Assembly (NCBI GenBank): GCA_000403255.2
Contig: KE159593.1
Coordinates: 129,969 to 193,968 of the forward strand
Source of the DNA: Lachnospiraceae bacterium 3-1
Lineage (GTDB): Bacteria; Bacillota; Clostridia; Lachnospirales; Lachnospiraceae
Direction: 5' to 3'
DNA: 64,000 bases
Positions 10,806 through 18,649 of the stretch are shown piece after piece; the stretch's first letter is position 1; the number at the start of each line of letters is the position of its first letter. The translations under genes were made by a program, and so were the position numbers. The notes beneath the pieces are model-generated. The model had not been told where the DNA came from. It was given only the letters and a program-made list of their open reading frames with translations, and searched no databases.

Positions 10806-10814
10806 ATGGTTTGA
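10806..10814 (+). other. Two-codon leader ORF with strong ribosome site
   Basis: TAGGAGGT at 10791-10798 is correctly spaced for ATG 10806, which is followed by one codon and a TGA stop. It lies in the leader made from P1, 118 bases before the toxin start. It might modulate leader stability or toxin translation; this is inference from position only. Confidence 0.35.
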
Positions 10815-10931
10815 ATTAGGCTGTGTATTCATAAACATAAAAACACAGAAGATTATAGTGAAAAAAGTACAGGTCTTGTTCTTGTATGTGTATTATAATC
10901 ACTGATAACAAAATTGAAAGAGAGGTATTTT

Positions 10932-11828
10932 ATGATTAAGAAACATTTCACAAAAATCTTATGTTTAGCTTTATCGCTCATAATGGTCATGAGCATGGGA
11001 ACATCTGTATTTGCGAGCGAAACCGATGATAATGGTAGTATTCCTGCTGTCGAAGATACAGCTATTTTCACTAGCGATACGTTTTTCTACAATGCCGAAA
11101 CTGGCGAAACCGTTGCCGAAAATGGTGAACCATTTGCTTTTGATGATATTGAATTTGAATTTGAAGAGTCTGAAAGCCAAGATGGTATATCTACGGCAGA
11201 TGTATCAATCGAGATTTATTTGCTTCGTGGAGGATTGAAAAGAACCAGCAATGGAACATTTACATGGTGGTTTAATACTGATTGCCCAACATCTCCGATT
11301 AATAAACCTAATATTAAAGTGACTGCACAGTTACAGGGAAATTTCACTACAGGTTCGACATTTTCAAATGTTGGAAGTCCTGTATATCATACTTATAATA
11401 CAAATGCCGAGTATGGAATTGATTATACATGGACAAGCACTGCGAAAACAGGTTACTATCGTATCAAATTTACACTAACGGATTATGATGCTGGCGGTAA
11501 AGTTCAATCTGCTAATACTAATTCACAACTTTGGAATAGAACAGGTCATGCATGGACTTTTTCATTTAGTGATAGTGCTAGTGGAAAATACTTGCCTAAA
11601 CCGCCAGCAAACTATACAAAAGGAGCTACATCAACACGTCCATCAAATCTAGCTGATACTTATTATACTACATATACGAACAATACAGGGGTAACCCTAA
11701 ATCGTTCTTTATATGATGTTCATCATATTCAGCCATTAGCTTATGGCGGCAATAATAGCTATAGTAATCTTATTCATCTGCCGAAAGCAACACATACAAG
11801 TGTGACAAGTTGGTGGGCTGGATATTAA
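10932..11828 (+). CDS. Secreted HNH nuclease toxin (bacteriocin-like)
   Basis: A 298-residue exported protein with a Sec signal peptide ending near VFA-SE (residue ~28), an acidic N-terminal region to about residue 85, a beta-rich middle, and a compact C-terminal nuclease: HHIQPLAYGGNN from His264, then NLIHL and a His288 (ATHTS). This is the HNH pattern seen at the C-terminus of polymorphic toxins and colicin-type nucleases. I chose ATG 10932 after AGAGAGG rather than the TTG at 10914. A cytoplasmic-looking gene follows within 15 bases and is the presumed immunity partner. Sec export of a nuclease, without LXG or WXG sequences, is unusual. Confidence 0.8.
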   Translation: MIKKHFTKILCLALSLIMVMSMGTSVFASETDDNGSIPAVEDTAIFTSDTFFYNAETGETVAENGEPFAFDDIEFEFEESESQDGISTADVSIEIYLLRGGLKRTSNGTFTWWFNTDCPTSPINKPNIKVTAQLQGNFTTGSTFSNVGSPVYHTYNTNAEYGIDYTWTSTAKTGYYRIKFTLTDYDAGGKVQSANTNSQLWNRTGHAWTFSFSDSASGKYLPKPPANYTKGATSTRPSNLADTYYTTYTNNTGVTLNRSLYDVHHIQPLAYGGNNSYSNLIHLPKATHTSVTSWWAGY

Positions 11829-11843
11829 GAAAGGAAGATTCCA

Positions 11844-12359
11844 TTGAGCAACGAGTACGAAAAATTTCAAAAACTGAAAGTAGATACCTCGTGTATTGGA
11901 TTGGCTCGTGAAGAAAATTCTAAATATTTTTGTACTCCAATAGGAGCAACTATAATCGGGTGGGATAATGGAATACATTATATTTTTATAAAAGGTTTTG
12001 ATGAAATGGTTTTTGCTGTAAATCCGGATACTGTTTGTGACTATTATGTGTACCCATTAGCTAATAATTTCTCTGACTTCTTAAGTCTTGTACTTGCAAC
12101 AAAGGGAACTAATACATTACAACAAATTATTCAATGGGATAAACAGCAATATATGGATTTTTCCAGTTCTCCTGATGAAGTTGAATATGCTTCTAGCAAA
12201 AAGGTTATAGAAGCATTGGAAGCAATACGCTCAATTGGGGTTTTGCCAATGGAAAACCCTTTTGAGTATGTAAAAAAAATACAAAATAGTTTTCAGTATT
12301 CAAAAATAGTTTTTAGCGATGAGTTTTATGATATTACAGGGCAAGAGAAGTTAAACTAA
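11844..12359 (+). CDS. Putative immunity protein (SUKH/SMI1-like) for the HNH toxin
   Basis: A 171-residue cytoplasmic protein with no signal peptide. The pattern of aromatic residues and the segment YPLANNFSDFLSLVLATKG (residues ~71-90) resemble SMI1/KNR4-superfamily immunity proteins, which commonly sit right behind nuclease toxin genes. The TTG start at 11844 follows AAAGGAAG. Assignment rests on gene order and weak family resemblance. An alternative is an unrelated accessory protein of the toxin. Confidence 0.6.
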   Translation: MSNEYEKFQKLKVDTSCIGLAREENSKYFCTPIGATIIGWDNGIHYIFIKGFDEMVFAVNPDTVCDYYVYPLANNFSDFLSLVLATKGTNTLQQIIQWDKQQYMDFSSSPDEVEYASSKKVIEALEAIRSIGVLPMENPFEYVKKIQNSFQYSKIVFSDEFYDITGQEKLN

Positions 12360-12601
12360 TTGCGAATATAACTAGAAAACTGCGGTTATCTTATTTTAGT
12401 TTTAACCTATAAGTCAATTTAGAAAGAACCTTCAGGATATGAAATTGAACTTTAGTGAATTATTGAATATGAAGGAAATGGAAAAACTGATTTCATAAAC
12501 AAATCGGTGTCCGTTATGACTGGAAAGGCTAATAGCGGAAAAATCCCCTTGAATCAGATGGTGATTGTTCAAGGGGATTTTTTATCTCTATAAATAGATA
12601 C
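12360..12601. other. Intergenic stretch with micro-ORF and terminator
   Basis: This stretch contains a possible 19-codon frame (12439-12498, leader-like sequence with KLNFSELLNM and EMEKLI) preceded by a weak AGGA, and ends in a strong terminator. The peptide ends in a stop directly after the leader-like part and may be a relic. Confidence 0.35.
12541..12584. terminator. Strong bidirectional terminator
   Basis: AAATCCCCTTGAA (12541-12553) pairs perfectly with TTCAAGGGGATTT (12568-12580), flanked by A and T runs. It separates the toxin/immunity unit from the convergent minus-strand gene. Confidence 0.88.
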
Positions 12602-13372
12602 TTATTTTTGATATTCTACTAACATCGCTTTTACACTAGACAATATTGCCGAAGGCATACTCTCAATATATTCTTCAGAGCAGGATCGTAGTTCTGCAAT
12701 AGTATCAATCCGGTATTTTCTGCTTATTTTCTGAGCAATTTTTCCTGATAAAAGTTCAAACAGATATTGATCTTCCCATTCTTGAAAGACAACTCCATTA
12801 TCCTTTAAGATATAATATGCTTTCATGGTGTCGTAGTAATATTGCTGGCATATGATATGTAAATCATGCGTGGTTATTTTGTTGAAATCGTCAATAGAAG
12901 CAAGATTGTACTTATAGAGAGTTTCGTAATGCCTAGAAGTAAAAGGCAAGTGATATTGAGCCAAACTTTCTTTAATGCTTTGTACAGAGTGCAGCTCTAT
13001 ATGATATGCCTGACATAGTTCTTCCAGCTCAATCATTGTTTGCTCTCCGAGGTTGCGCAAACTTGCAAGTTCTTCTTTGGAACATAAAGTTAATTGAGAT
13101 AAGTAGAGGAAATAATTTCTCTCAAGAATATGGAAAAGCCTTTTGGACATAGAAACATCGTAAATTGACACTGCATTGTCTGGGGGCAGTAAATATCCAG
13201 CATCATTGAGTTCCTGAATGATGGAATAAATATGATGAAGTTTAAAGGGGAATTTCTGAATCAAAGATATATAGTTTTGACCTTCCAGATCGGAAACCAT
13301 AGTGAATCCCAGTTCATGAAGTATATTTTTAGCATGGTAAGAAATTTTCAAATCATTTATCTGTAAATCCAT
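12602..13372 (-). CDS. RNA polymerase alpha-CTD-like helix-hairpin-helix protein, copy A
   Basis: A 256-residue cytosolic protein made of tandem modules resembling the C-terminal domain of the RNA polymerase alpha subunit. The clearest is residues ~69-120: SIYDVSMSKRLFHILE, then YLSQL and SLRNLGEQTMIELEEL, which follows the alpha-CTD pattern up to the NLG turn and last helix. A second unit lies at 4-45 and a third near 140-190. Alpha-CTD binds UP-element DNA and activators, so a transcriptional accessory role is plausible but unproven. ATG 13372 follows AAAGGAG; the longer frame from 13429 lacks a site and would begin upstream of the predicted -10. It is transcribed from a LytTR-type box pair and has a paralog at 15317-16087. 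Confidence 0.75.
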   Translation of the reverse strand: MDLQINDLKISYHAKNILHELGFTMVSDLEGQNYISLIQKFPFKLHHIYSIIQELNDAGYLLPPDNAVSIYDVSMSKRLFHILERNYFLYLSQLTLCSKEELASLRNLGEQTMIELEELCQAYHIELHSVQSIKESLAQYHLPFTSRHYETLYKYNLASIDDFNKITTHDLHIICQQYYYDTMKAYYILKDNGVVFQEWEDQYLFELLSGKIAQKISRKYRIDTIAELRSCSEEYIESMPSAILSSVKAMLVEYQK

Positions 13373-13394
13373 AAAAAACACTCCTTTATGATTT

Positions 13395-13460
13395 ATTTTA
13401 CTTGATATAAATGTAATTTTGCAATACATTAAGCAGAAAATGACAATATTAAGCAGAAAA
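13395..13460 (-). promoter_or_regulatory. LytTR-type box-pair promoter P2 (minus strand)
   Basis: Read on the minus strand, ATTTTCTGC occurs twice at 20-bp spacing (13460-13453 and 13440-13433), with -10 TAAAAT at 13400-13395, 36 bp past the second box. It drives the alpha-CTD-like gene. The start codon is only ~15 bases after the predicted start of transcription, so the leader is very short. Confidence 0.72.
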
Positions 13461-13534
13461 TGATTAATATATGAGATTCAAGCAGATAATCCCGATTTGT
13501 AGAAGCAATGCAATAAACAGAGGGCATATAATTA

Positions 13535-13601
13535 CCGTTTTCTGCAATAATGAACCGTATTCTGCAAAGGAAATTGAAGATTTTGTATGTTTTGGTATTA
13601 T
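13535..13601 (+). promoter_or_regulatory. LytTR-type box-pair promoter P3
   Basis: CCGTTTTCTGC and CCGTATTCTGC repeat at 20 bp (CTGC at 13542 and 13562) with -10 TATTAT at 13596-13601, 34 bp after the second. It drives the secreted protein at 13670 and is divergent from P2. Confidence 0.78.
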
Positions 13602-13669
13602 ATAGTTGTTCATGTATTGCAGCCACATAAAAGAATATATTATCATGTTTTGTAAGGAGGTATTTGGAA

Positions 13670-14143
13670 ATGAAGAAATTATTATCATTGATTACCTGTT
13701 TTGCACTTTGTGTAATGCTTGTAATGCCTGTTTCAGCAGCCGAAGTAAAAGCAACAGAGAATGTGGCAGTTGAGGAGGCTGTGATTGAAAATGAAGCTGT
13801 AGCATATTCAACAGGTTATTTTACTGGACAGACAGGAAAAATGAACTCATGGGAAGGTACAGAGTCAGCGGCATATACTATTTCATCAGGATCTATTCCC
13901 AGAGAGGCAGTTGTAACAAAAGTTACTCTCAATGTGACAGTTAGCTCAGGCAGTTCAGGATTTTATATTTTTGTAGAATGTCCTGATGGTACATATGCAG
14001 AAAGGTATGTGTCAAGAAGTGGACAAATAACAATTACTGATCTGAATGGACATTTGGCTTATGGTAAATGGAAAATTTCTATCATGTCCGTAGGTCAGGT
14101 TTCTACTGCAACTGCTCGGATGAGGGTGGATTATTCATATTAA
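13670..14143 (+). CDS. Small secreted beta-sandwich protein of unknown function
   Basis: A 157-residue exported protein. The Sec signal peptide ends near VSA-AE (residue ~24), followed by a short acidic linker rich in Glu and Val. The mature domain (YFTGQTGKMNSW through VDYSY) is strand-rich with many Ser/Gly and looks like a jelly-roll or proprotein-convertase P-domain fold. I see no catalytic motif or cysteine pair. ATG 13670 is nine bases after AAGGAGG; the TTG six bases earlier is too close. Its control by P3 puts it in the quorum-sensing regulon, so a secreted effector or bacteriocin component is possible. Confidence 0.7.
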   Translation: MKKLLSLITCFALCVMLVMPVSAAEVKATENVAVEEAVIENEAVAYSTGYFTGQTGKMNSWEGTESAAYTISSGSIPREAVVTKVTLNVTVSSGSSGFYIFVECPDGTYAERYVSRSGQITITDLNGHLAYGKWKISIMSVGQVSTATARMRVDYSY

Positions 14144-14182
14144 TACAGACTTTTAATGTGGTTGTGTGCGGTGAGCAAAATG

Positions 14183-14219
14183 AAGGTGCTATACTTTCTT
14201 GACTTAAGTATAGCACCTT
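14183..14219. terminator. Bidirectional terminator
   Basis: AAGGTGCTATACTT (14183-14196) pairs perfectly with AAGTATAGCACCTT (14206-14219). It lies between convergent genes. Confidence 0.85.
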
Positions 14220-14256
14220 TGTAATGTTAATTTCTGCTTTGTAAGATTTTCAACAG

Positions 14257-14820
14257 CTAAATAAATGTGTCAAATTGATTCTTTCTTGTGTTTGAACCGT
14301 TTATTTCTGAATTGAACAATGTCTCATCAGAAAATATTTCGTCTAAAATATCTTGTGAAACGGGTTTTCCTACAGTCCAACCGGGTACTTTTTCTTTAAT
14401 AGCATTAGAAATTTTTTTAGAAAAATTCTTTTCCAATTGTCCCAATGTATAGGCGGCAGATACACGATCACTTGTTTTTAACGTTTTATAGTATTCGTTT
14501 TTTGCACGAGCTAAAGTCTCCCATTCTGCTTCATTATCACCAGACATTCCGTAGTATTTGTAAAATGAATCCTTTACGCTGTTAAAAATCTTCTGCTTCA
14601 TTTCATCAGATACTTTAATGATTTTTTTGGCATTTGGATTATTAGTAGCACACATTCCCTCAACACCATAAGAATTTTTGCGATGTCCTGATAAGAAATC
14701 TGCCAATGTATTTCTGTGTCCATTATTGTTCACGGATGTTGAGTTTATTTTGGGTTGGGAAAAAGCTGTTTTCTGAGGAAAGAGCTTTGAGATAGTCATA
14801 TTTGTCAGTCCTATACGCAT
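14257..14820 (-). CDS. Hypothetical protein, 187 aa
   Basis: A mostly helical cytosolic protein that I do not recognise. The N-terminus is Asn/Ser-rich with no signal peptide; residues ~72-150 form amphipathic helices (VSDEMKQKIFNSVKDSFY, AEWETLARAKNEYYKTL). It starts at ATG 14820 with AAGGAGG seven bases upstream. The open, low-complexity N-terminus followed by a helical body recalls the DUF6033-like proteins encoded elsewhere in this window, but I see no direct alignment. Confidence 0.6.
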   Translation of the reverse strand: MRIGLTNMTISKLFPQKTAFSQPKINSTSVNNNGHRNTLADFLSGHRKNSYGVEGMCATNNPNAKKIIKVSDEMKQKIFNSVKDSFYKYYGMSGDNEAEWETLARAKNEYYKTLKTSDRVSAAYTLGQLEKNFSKKISNAIKEKVPGWTVGKPVSQDILDEIFSDETLFNSEINGSNTRKNQFDTFI

Positions 14821-14880
14821 ATGCAAACCTCCTTAAATACTTTTTGTTTAAGTATAGCATATCTTTGAGATTATATATAT

Positions 14881-14947
14881 GCCGTTTTCTGCAACAGAAG
14901 GTCATTTTCTGCTATGAATATCCGTTTTGTGCAATTAAAATTACAGA
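14881..14947 (+). promoter_or_regulatory. LytTR-type promoter P4 with a possible third box
   Basis: CCGTTTTCTGC and TCATTTTCTGC repeat at 20 bp (CTGC at 14889 and 14909). A degenerate third copy, CCGTTTTGTGC, keeps the same 20-bp phase at 14929. A weak -10 candidate (TACAGA, 14942) fits the common spacing. It points toward the HTH gene at 15039. Confidence 0.6.
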
Positions 14948-15038
14948 TTATGGACTGAAATCAGTCCCTTATCAGTAAAAGCATTGAATGCAATATTTAC
15001 AAATAGGACTAAAACGGGTTCATGGGTATGGTGATAAT

Positions 15039-15272
15039 ATGGAGCAGAAAATAAAGCAGGATGAAATATTTATTGGGCAGAATATTAGGCGGCTTAGGAA
15101 AGAGAAAGGTATCCGGCAGACAGAAATGGTGGCGCTGATGCAATTACAAAATGTATCTGTCACCAGAGAAGCATTAGTCAAAATAGAGAGAGGCATACAG
15201 CATATACAGGCATCACAGCTTAGGGCAATCCGAAATGTATTAAAAACAACATATGATGAATTGCTGAAATAA
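15039..15272 (+). CDS. XRE-family HTH regulator
   Basis: A 77-residue protein that is essentially one helix-turn-helix domain: IGQNIRRLRKEKGIRQTEMV (about residues 12-31), then NVSVTREALVKIERG as recognition region. The reading frame opens at 14988, but homology begins near ATG 15039. The ribosome site is weak. It lies downstream of the P4 boxes and may feed back on the regulon. DNA binding is known for the family; the target is unknown. Confidence 0.75.
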   Translation: MEQKIKQDEIFIGQNIRRLRKEKGIRQTEMVALMQLQNVSVTREALVKIERGIQHIQASQLRAIRNVLKTTYDELLK

Positions 15273-15301
15273 GAATGACAGATCGGTGTGACCTGTCATT
15301 C
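15273..15301. terminator. Bidirectional hairpin terminator
   Basis: GAATGACAG (15273-15281) and CTGTCATTC (15293-15301) form a perfect 9-bp stem immediately after the HTH stop and just before the end of the convergent gene. Confidence 0.65.
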
Positions 15302-15316
15302 AACTATTTTACATAT

Positions 15317-16087
15317 CTATCCAATTGATAACAAATTCTTTATTGCTACTGAAAATGAATTTGAAGATGAAATCTGCTGTCTTAATTTCTGCTCATCACA
15401 TGCAGGGATTTGTGAAAGCAGGCTGACTTTATGTTTTTTCCAGAGCATAGCGGCTTTTTTTTCAGGCAGGATCTCAAAGATAAATTTGTCCTCCCAGTTA
15501 TTAAATGCAATTCCATTCTCTCTTAAAATAAAGTAAATTCGCATGGTAAGGCTGTAATCTTCCTGACATATATGGTATAAGTCCTTAGCTGTTTTATGTT
15601 TAAAGTCGTCCATGCAGGATATATTGTACTGGAACAGCAGGGGGTAGATTTTTTGGGGGAACTGGTATTTATCAAAATACTCTTTGATGGATAACATTGA
15701 CCGTATTTCAATATGATACGCCCTACAGATCTGTTCCAGCTCTATTGCTGTTTTTTCTCCTAAATTTCTAAAATGCAGGATTCTTTCTTTGGGATAGGAA
15801 GAAAGCTGCGAAAGATACATAACGCCATTTTGTATAAGGGCATTTTGTAACCGCTTTGACATAGAGACATCATAAACTGATATTTCGTCGCTTGGCGGTA
15901 ACAGATGACCTAATGCGTTTAATTCGTTGATTATGGGTTCTAAATTAAAATTCTTGGGGAACTTGTCTATCAGAGTGATATAGTTTTGCCCTTCCAGTTC
16001 TGAAACCTTTGTCAAACCTACGCTTTTCAGGGCAGCTTTGGCAGCAGCAGAAATATTTAGGTCTTGTATGTTCATATCTAATATCAT
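15317..16087 (-). CDS. RNA polymerase alpha-CTD-like helix-hairpin-helix protein, copy B
   Basis: A 256-residue paralog of the gene at 12602-13372, similar along its whole length (EGQNYITLIDKFP, LLPPSDEISVYDVSMSKRL, FRNLGEKTAIELEQICRAYHIE). It shows the same tandem alpha-CTD-like modules with the NLG turn near residue 107. The start is uncertain: ATG 16087 lies very close to an AAAGGAG, ATG 16075 matches the paralog's N-terminus best, and the frame opens at 16111. Unlike copy A it has an ordinary promoter (TTGTAT-16-TATACT, near 16123-16151) and no box pair, so the two copies are expressed differently. Confidence 0.75.
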   Translation of the reverse strand: MILDMNIQDLNISAAAKAALKSVGLTKVSELEGQNYITLIDKFPKNFNLEPIINELNALGHLLPPSDEISVYDVSMSKRLQNALIQNGVMYLSQLSSYPKERILHFRNLGEKTAIELEQICRAYHIEIRSMLSIKEYFDKYQFPQKIYPLLFQYNISCMDDFKHKTAKDLYHICQEDYSLTMRIYFILRENGIAFNNWEDKFIFEILPEKKAAMLWKKHKVSLLSQIPACDEQKLRQQISSSNSFSVAIKNLLSIG

Positions 16088-16111
16088 TGCTCCTTTATTT
16101 TGGGGATTCAA

Positions 16112-16480
16112 ATAGAAACAATCCTAGTATAACACTTTTTCCGAAAAATACAAACCTGAAAAGGACTAATATGGGTTCGGAAAATAAAATTATGATTATT
16201 TCATGCTAATAAGTAAGTAAAGATATCTATAATCACTTATTTATTAGTGTCAAAATCTGCATAAACAGGTCATTTTCTGTAATTTAATTGACTAATGCGT
16301 TAAAGGGAAATAAAATGAAAGGGCTAATTCATACTGTTTTTGGCATGTCGTATTTCTTTACTATGAATATAGGTGGAGGATTAAAGATTTCGGCACGATA
16401 TGTCGAAATACAAGCTAAAGGAAGTACGATACTTCAGAGACAGGCTACCATTAGATTATTGAGAGGGGAGGGAAAAATGG
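16112..16480. other. Divergent promoter region of system 1 regulator
   Basis: This gap holds the minus-strand promoter of alpha-CTD-like copy B, a 12-bp inverted repeat with one mismatch (16207-16246) without a T tract, the P5 box pair, and a ~160-nt leader for the LytTR regulator. No convincing gene is present. Confidence 0.6.
16252..16316 (+). promoter_or_regulatory. LytTR-type box-pair promoter P5 (autoregulation of regulator 1)
   Basis: A degenerate box 1 (AAAATCTGC, CTGC at 16257) and box 2 (TCATTTTCTGT, 16277) keep the 20-bp period, with -10 TAAAAT at 16311-16316 exactly 34 bp further. It lies ahead of the LytTR regulator gene, the autoregulation typical of agr systems. Confidence 0.7.
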
Positions 16481-17206
16481 ATGTTCAGAATTGCTATATG
16501 TGATGATGAGAGTTTATTTACAGAAGAATTAGAAAGACTGATTTCCAGTTATATGATGGAAAAAGGGCTGGTCTTTAAAATAGATGCATATGGCTCTGGT
16601 GAAGCATTGGTAAACTTGGGGATAGAGGTGGTGCGTTATACTGTCGTTTTTTTAGATATTAACATGGACAAGATTGATGGGATCAGGACGGCTGAAAAGA
16701 TTAGGAAGGTAAGCAGGGATATACTTATTGTATTTGTGACAGCATATGTGAATTATTCTTTAGAAGGCTATCGGTTAGATGCCGTCCGGTATTTATTAAA
16801 AGGCAATGCTAACTTTCAGAGTACAGTGAATGAGTGTATGGATGCCATTATGGATAAACTGAATTATTCAGTTGCAAAAAAAGAGTTTGAGTTTAAGGAG
16901 GGGACAAAGAAAATATCATTAGAAAGATTGTTGTATATTGAGAGCAATCTGCATAAATTGGAGTTTCATATTATGGAAGATGATATGATGGTATATACCA
17001 CATATGGAACATTGAATACGTTAGAGGAAGAACTGGCAGAAAATGGTTTTATAAGGATACATCAAAGCTACCTTGTAAATCAAAAATACATAGAGAATGT
17101 CAAAAGATATAAAGTTGTATTGACAAACGGGGTTGAATTATCTATACCAAAAGTAAGGTATACATATGTAAAGGAGCAGTTTATATTATATCAGGGAGAA
17201 GTTTAA
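16481..17206 (+). CDS. agrA: AgrA-like LytTR response regulator, system 1
   Basis: A 241-residue regulator. The receiver domain (1-120) has the acidic pocket Asp8-Asp9, the phospho-acceptor Asp59 in VFLDINMD, and Thr in VFVTAYV; the LytTR DNA-binding domain occupies about 137-238 (ERLLYIESNLHKLEF, GFIRIHQSYLVN, LSIPKVRYTYVKE). ATG 16481 follows GGGAGGGA; an overlapping ATG at 16477 is in another frame. The stop directly abuts the kinase start. LytTR domains bind pairs of ~9-bp direct repeats about two helical turns apart, which fits the TTTTCTGC pairs found throughout the cargo; that match is my inference. Confidence 0.9.
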   Translation: MFRIAICDDESLFTEELERLISSYMMEKGLVFKIDAYGSGEALVNLGIEVVRYTVVFLDINMDKIDGIRTAEKIRKVSRDILIVFVTAYVNYSLEGYRLDAVRYLLKGNANFQSTVNECMDAIMDKLNYSVAKKEFEFKEGTKKISLERLLYIESNLHKLEFHIMEDDMMVYTTYGTLNTLEEELAENGFIRIHQSYLVNQKYIENVKRYKVVLTNGVELSIPKVRYTYVKEQFILYQGEV

Positions 17207-18508
17207 ATGTCTGATTTAGTGGTGGAAATTTTAATATTATTTTTTGAAGTGTTATGTAGCAAAATCTTCTGTGAAATATTTGGAAAAGTGAGGAATAAGG
17301 GCTGGATCAACATAGTTCAGCTATTTGTCCTTGAAATCAGTGTATTTATAATGGCAAGGACATTTTCAAATGTAATGATTTTAAAACAAATAGTGGTGGC
17401 ATCAATATATGCCGGGGTTATGTTATGGCATGTGAAGATAAGTATAGGAAAGTCGTTTGCACTGGGGCTGTTGTATCAGGCGATGCTGTTGTCAACGGAT
17501 TATCTCGCATACTCTATTAACAAGGAAATATGTTCAGGCAATGAGCTGACAGGAAAACAGTATAATTTAGAGAATGTTCTTGTAATTCTACTTGGAAGAG
17601 CAATATTATTTTTAGGCGTTATCATTATAAGAAGAAAAATTGGAAAAAAGTCAATCGAGGTATTATGTGACACGGATTGGTTAAAATTGTTGGTTTTTCC
17701 TATATTTACGATAGTTATCATAACTTCAATGCTTTCATTCTTTAAAAATGTTGAAACAACTGACCAGATCATGCTGGTGTTTGTAGGTGCTTTTGGAATG
17801 ATTGGAATGAATATTGTGGTATTCTATTTAATCAACGATATTGCGGAGAGGGAAACAAAGTTATATGAGCATAGAATTTTCCAACTCCAGGTCAAAAGCC
17901 AGACAGAAATGTATCGGTCAATATCAGAAAATTTTGACAAACAGAAAAAGAAAACACATGAGTATAAAAATCAAATTGATTGCATTGAACAGCTATTGAA
18001 TCGAGAGCAGTATTCAAAACTGGAAGAATATGTAAAAGCGGTGCATGGGAGACTTGATAAGGAACTGGATGCTATTGATACGAATAACATAATAGTGAAC
18101 GCAATTTTAAATACAAAGTATCAGGAAGCAGATACAAACGGGATTGTTGTTGTGCTGCGTGTAAACGATTTGTCTGGTGTGTGGATGAAAGACGAAGATA
18201 TTGTTACAATATTATCTAATCTGCTTGATAATGCGATAGAAGCGTGTAAAAAATGTGATGACGGAAAAAGAATATTGAAGTTGAAATTTGTTAATGAAGA
18301 TGGAATGATAAAGATCGGAGTTAAAAATACATTCAGTAATCCGATTGTATATGAGAATGGGGAAATAAAATCTACAAAATTGGTACAGGCAGAGGAACAT
18401 GGAGTAGGAATCAAAAATATTATTGAAGTCATTGAGAAGTATGGCGGATCATATATCATAAAGGATGATAATTATGAGTTTTATTTTTCAATAATTATTC
18501 CTGCCTGA
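17207..18508 (+). CDS. agrC: AgrC-like sensor histidine kinase, system 1
   Basis: A 433-residue quorum-sensor kinase. The N-terminal half has about six membrane segments (to residue ~220). The kinase part has the H-box KKKTHEYKNQID (~245), the N-box ILSNLLDNAIEAC (~340) and the G-box EHGVGIKNI (~400) of the HPK10 group, whose members sense cyclic peptides. The start follows GGGAGAAG and abuts the regulator stop. It is predicted to sense the AgrD1 peptide and phosphorylate the regulator encoded upstream. Confidence 0.9.
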   Translation: MSDLVVEILILFFEVLCSKIFCEIFGKVRNKGWINIVQLFVLEISVFIMARTFSNVMILKQIVVASIYAGVMLWHVKISIGKSFALGLLYQAMLLSTDYLAYSINKEICSGNELTGKQYNLENVLVILLGRAILFLGVIIIRRKIGKKSIEVLCDTDWLKLLVFPIFTIVIITSMLSFFKNVETTDQIMLVFVGAFGMIGMNIVVFYLINDIAERETKLYEHRIFQLQVKSQTEMYRSISENFDKQKKKTHEYKNQIDCIEQLLNREQYSKLEEYVKAVHGRLDKELDAIDTNNIIVNAILNTKYQEADTNGIVVVLRVNDLSGVWMKDEDIVTILSNLLDNAIEACKKCDDGKRILKLKFVNEDGMIKIGVKNTFSNPIVYENGEIKSTKLVQAEEHGVGIKNIIEVIEKYGGSYIIKDDNYEFYFSIIIPA

Positions 18509-18513
18509 TAACA

Positions 18514-18555
18514 AGCATCTTATATGTCGGATAGAGCATATGGGATGCTTTTTTG
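18514..18555 (+). terminator. Terminator of the regulator-kinase operon
   Basis: AGCATCTTATATG (18514-18526) pairs with CATATGGGATGCT (18537-18549) through two wobble pairs, followed by a T run. The T run leads straight into box 1 of P6. Confidence 0.82.
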
Positions 18556-18625
18556 TGCCGTTTTCTGCTGTAAAGTGTCCACTTTCTGCAAAGGATATTG
18601 TTTTATTTCGTTTTTTCTTTATACT
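18556..18625 (+). promoter_or_regulatory. LytTR-type box-pair promoter P6 (agrBD1)
   Basis: TGCCGTTTTCTGC and CCACTTTCTGC repeat at 20 bp (CTGC at 18565 and 18585), with -10 TATACT at 18620-18625, 35 bp on. It precedes agrB and agrD, giving the positive feedback loop expected of quorum sensing. Confidence 0.82.
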
Positions 18626-18649
18626 GAATAAAAGGAGGGACATATAGCT

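Larger units (their letters stand above)
10552..10931. other. Divergent regulatory region between hydrolase and HNH toxin
   Basis: This 380-bp gap holds a minus-strand promoter candidate for the hydrolase (TTGCTT and TATAAT with ~18-bp spacing, around 10607-10636), the plus-strand LytTR-type box pair, and a long leader for the toxin gene. The leader contains a two-codon frame with a strong ribosome site and an inner TATAAT at 10894-10899 that could be a second promoter. Confidence 0.6.

Noticed and set aside
16288-16503. 71-codon frame upstream of the LytTR regulator
   Set aside because: Its plausible ATG at 16315 overlaps the predicted -10 TAAAAT (16311-16316), so it would not be in the transcript; composition is not protein-like.
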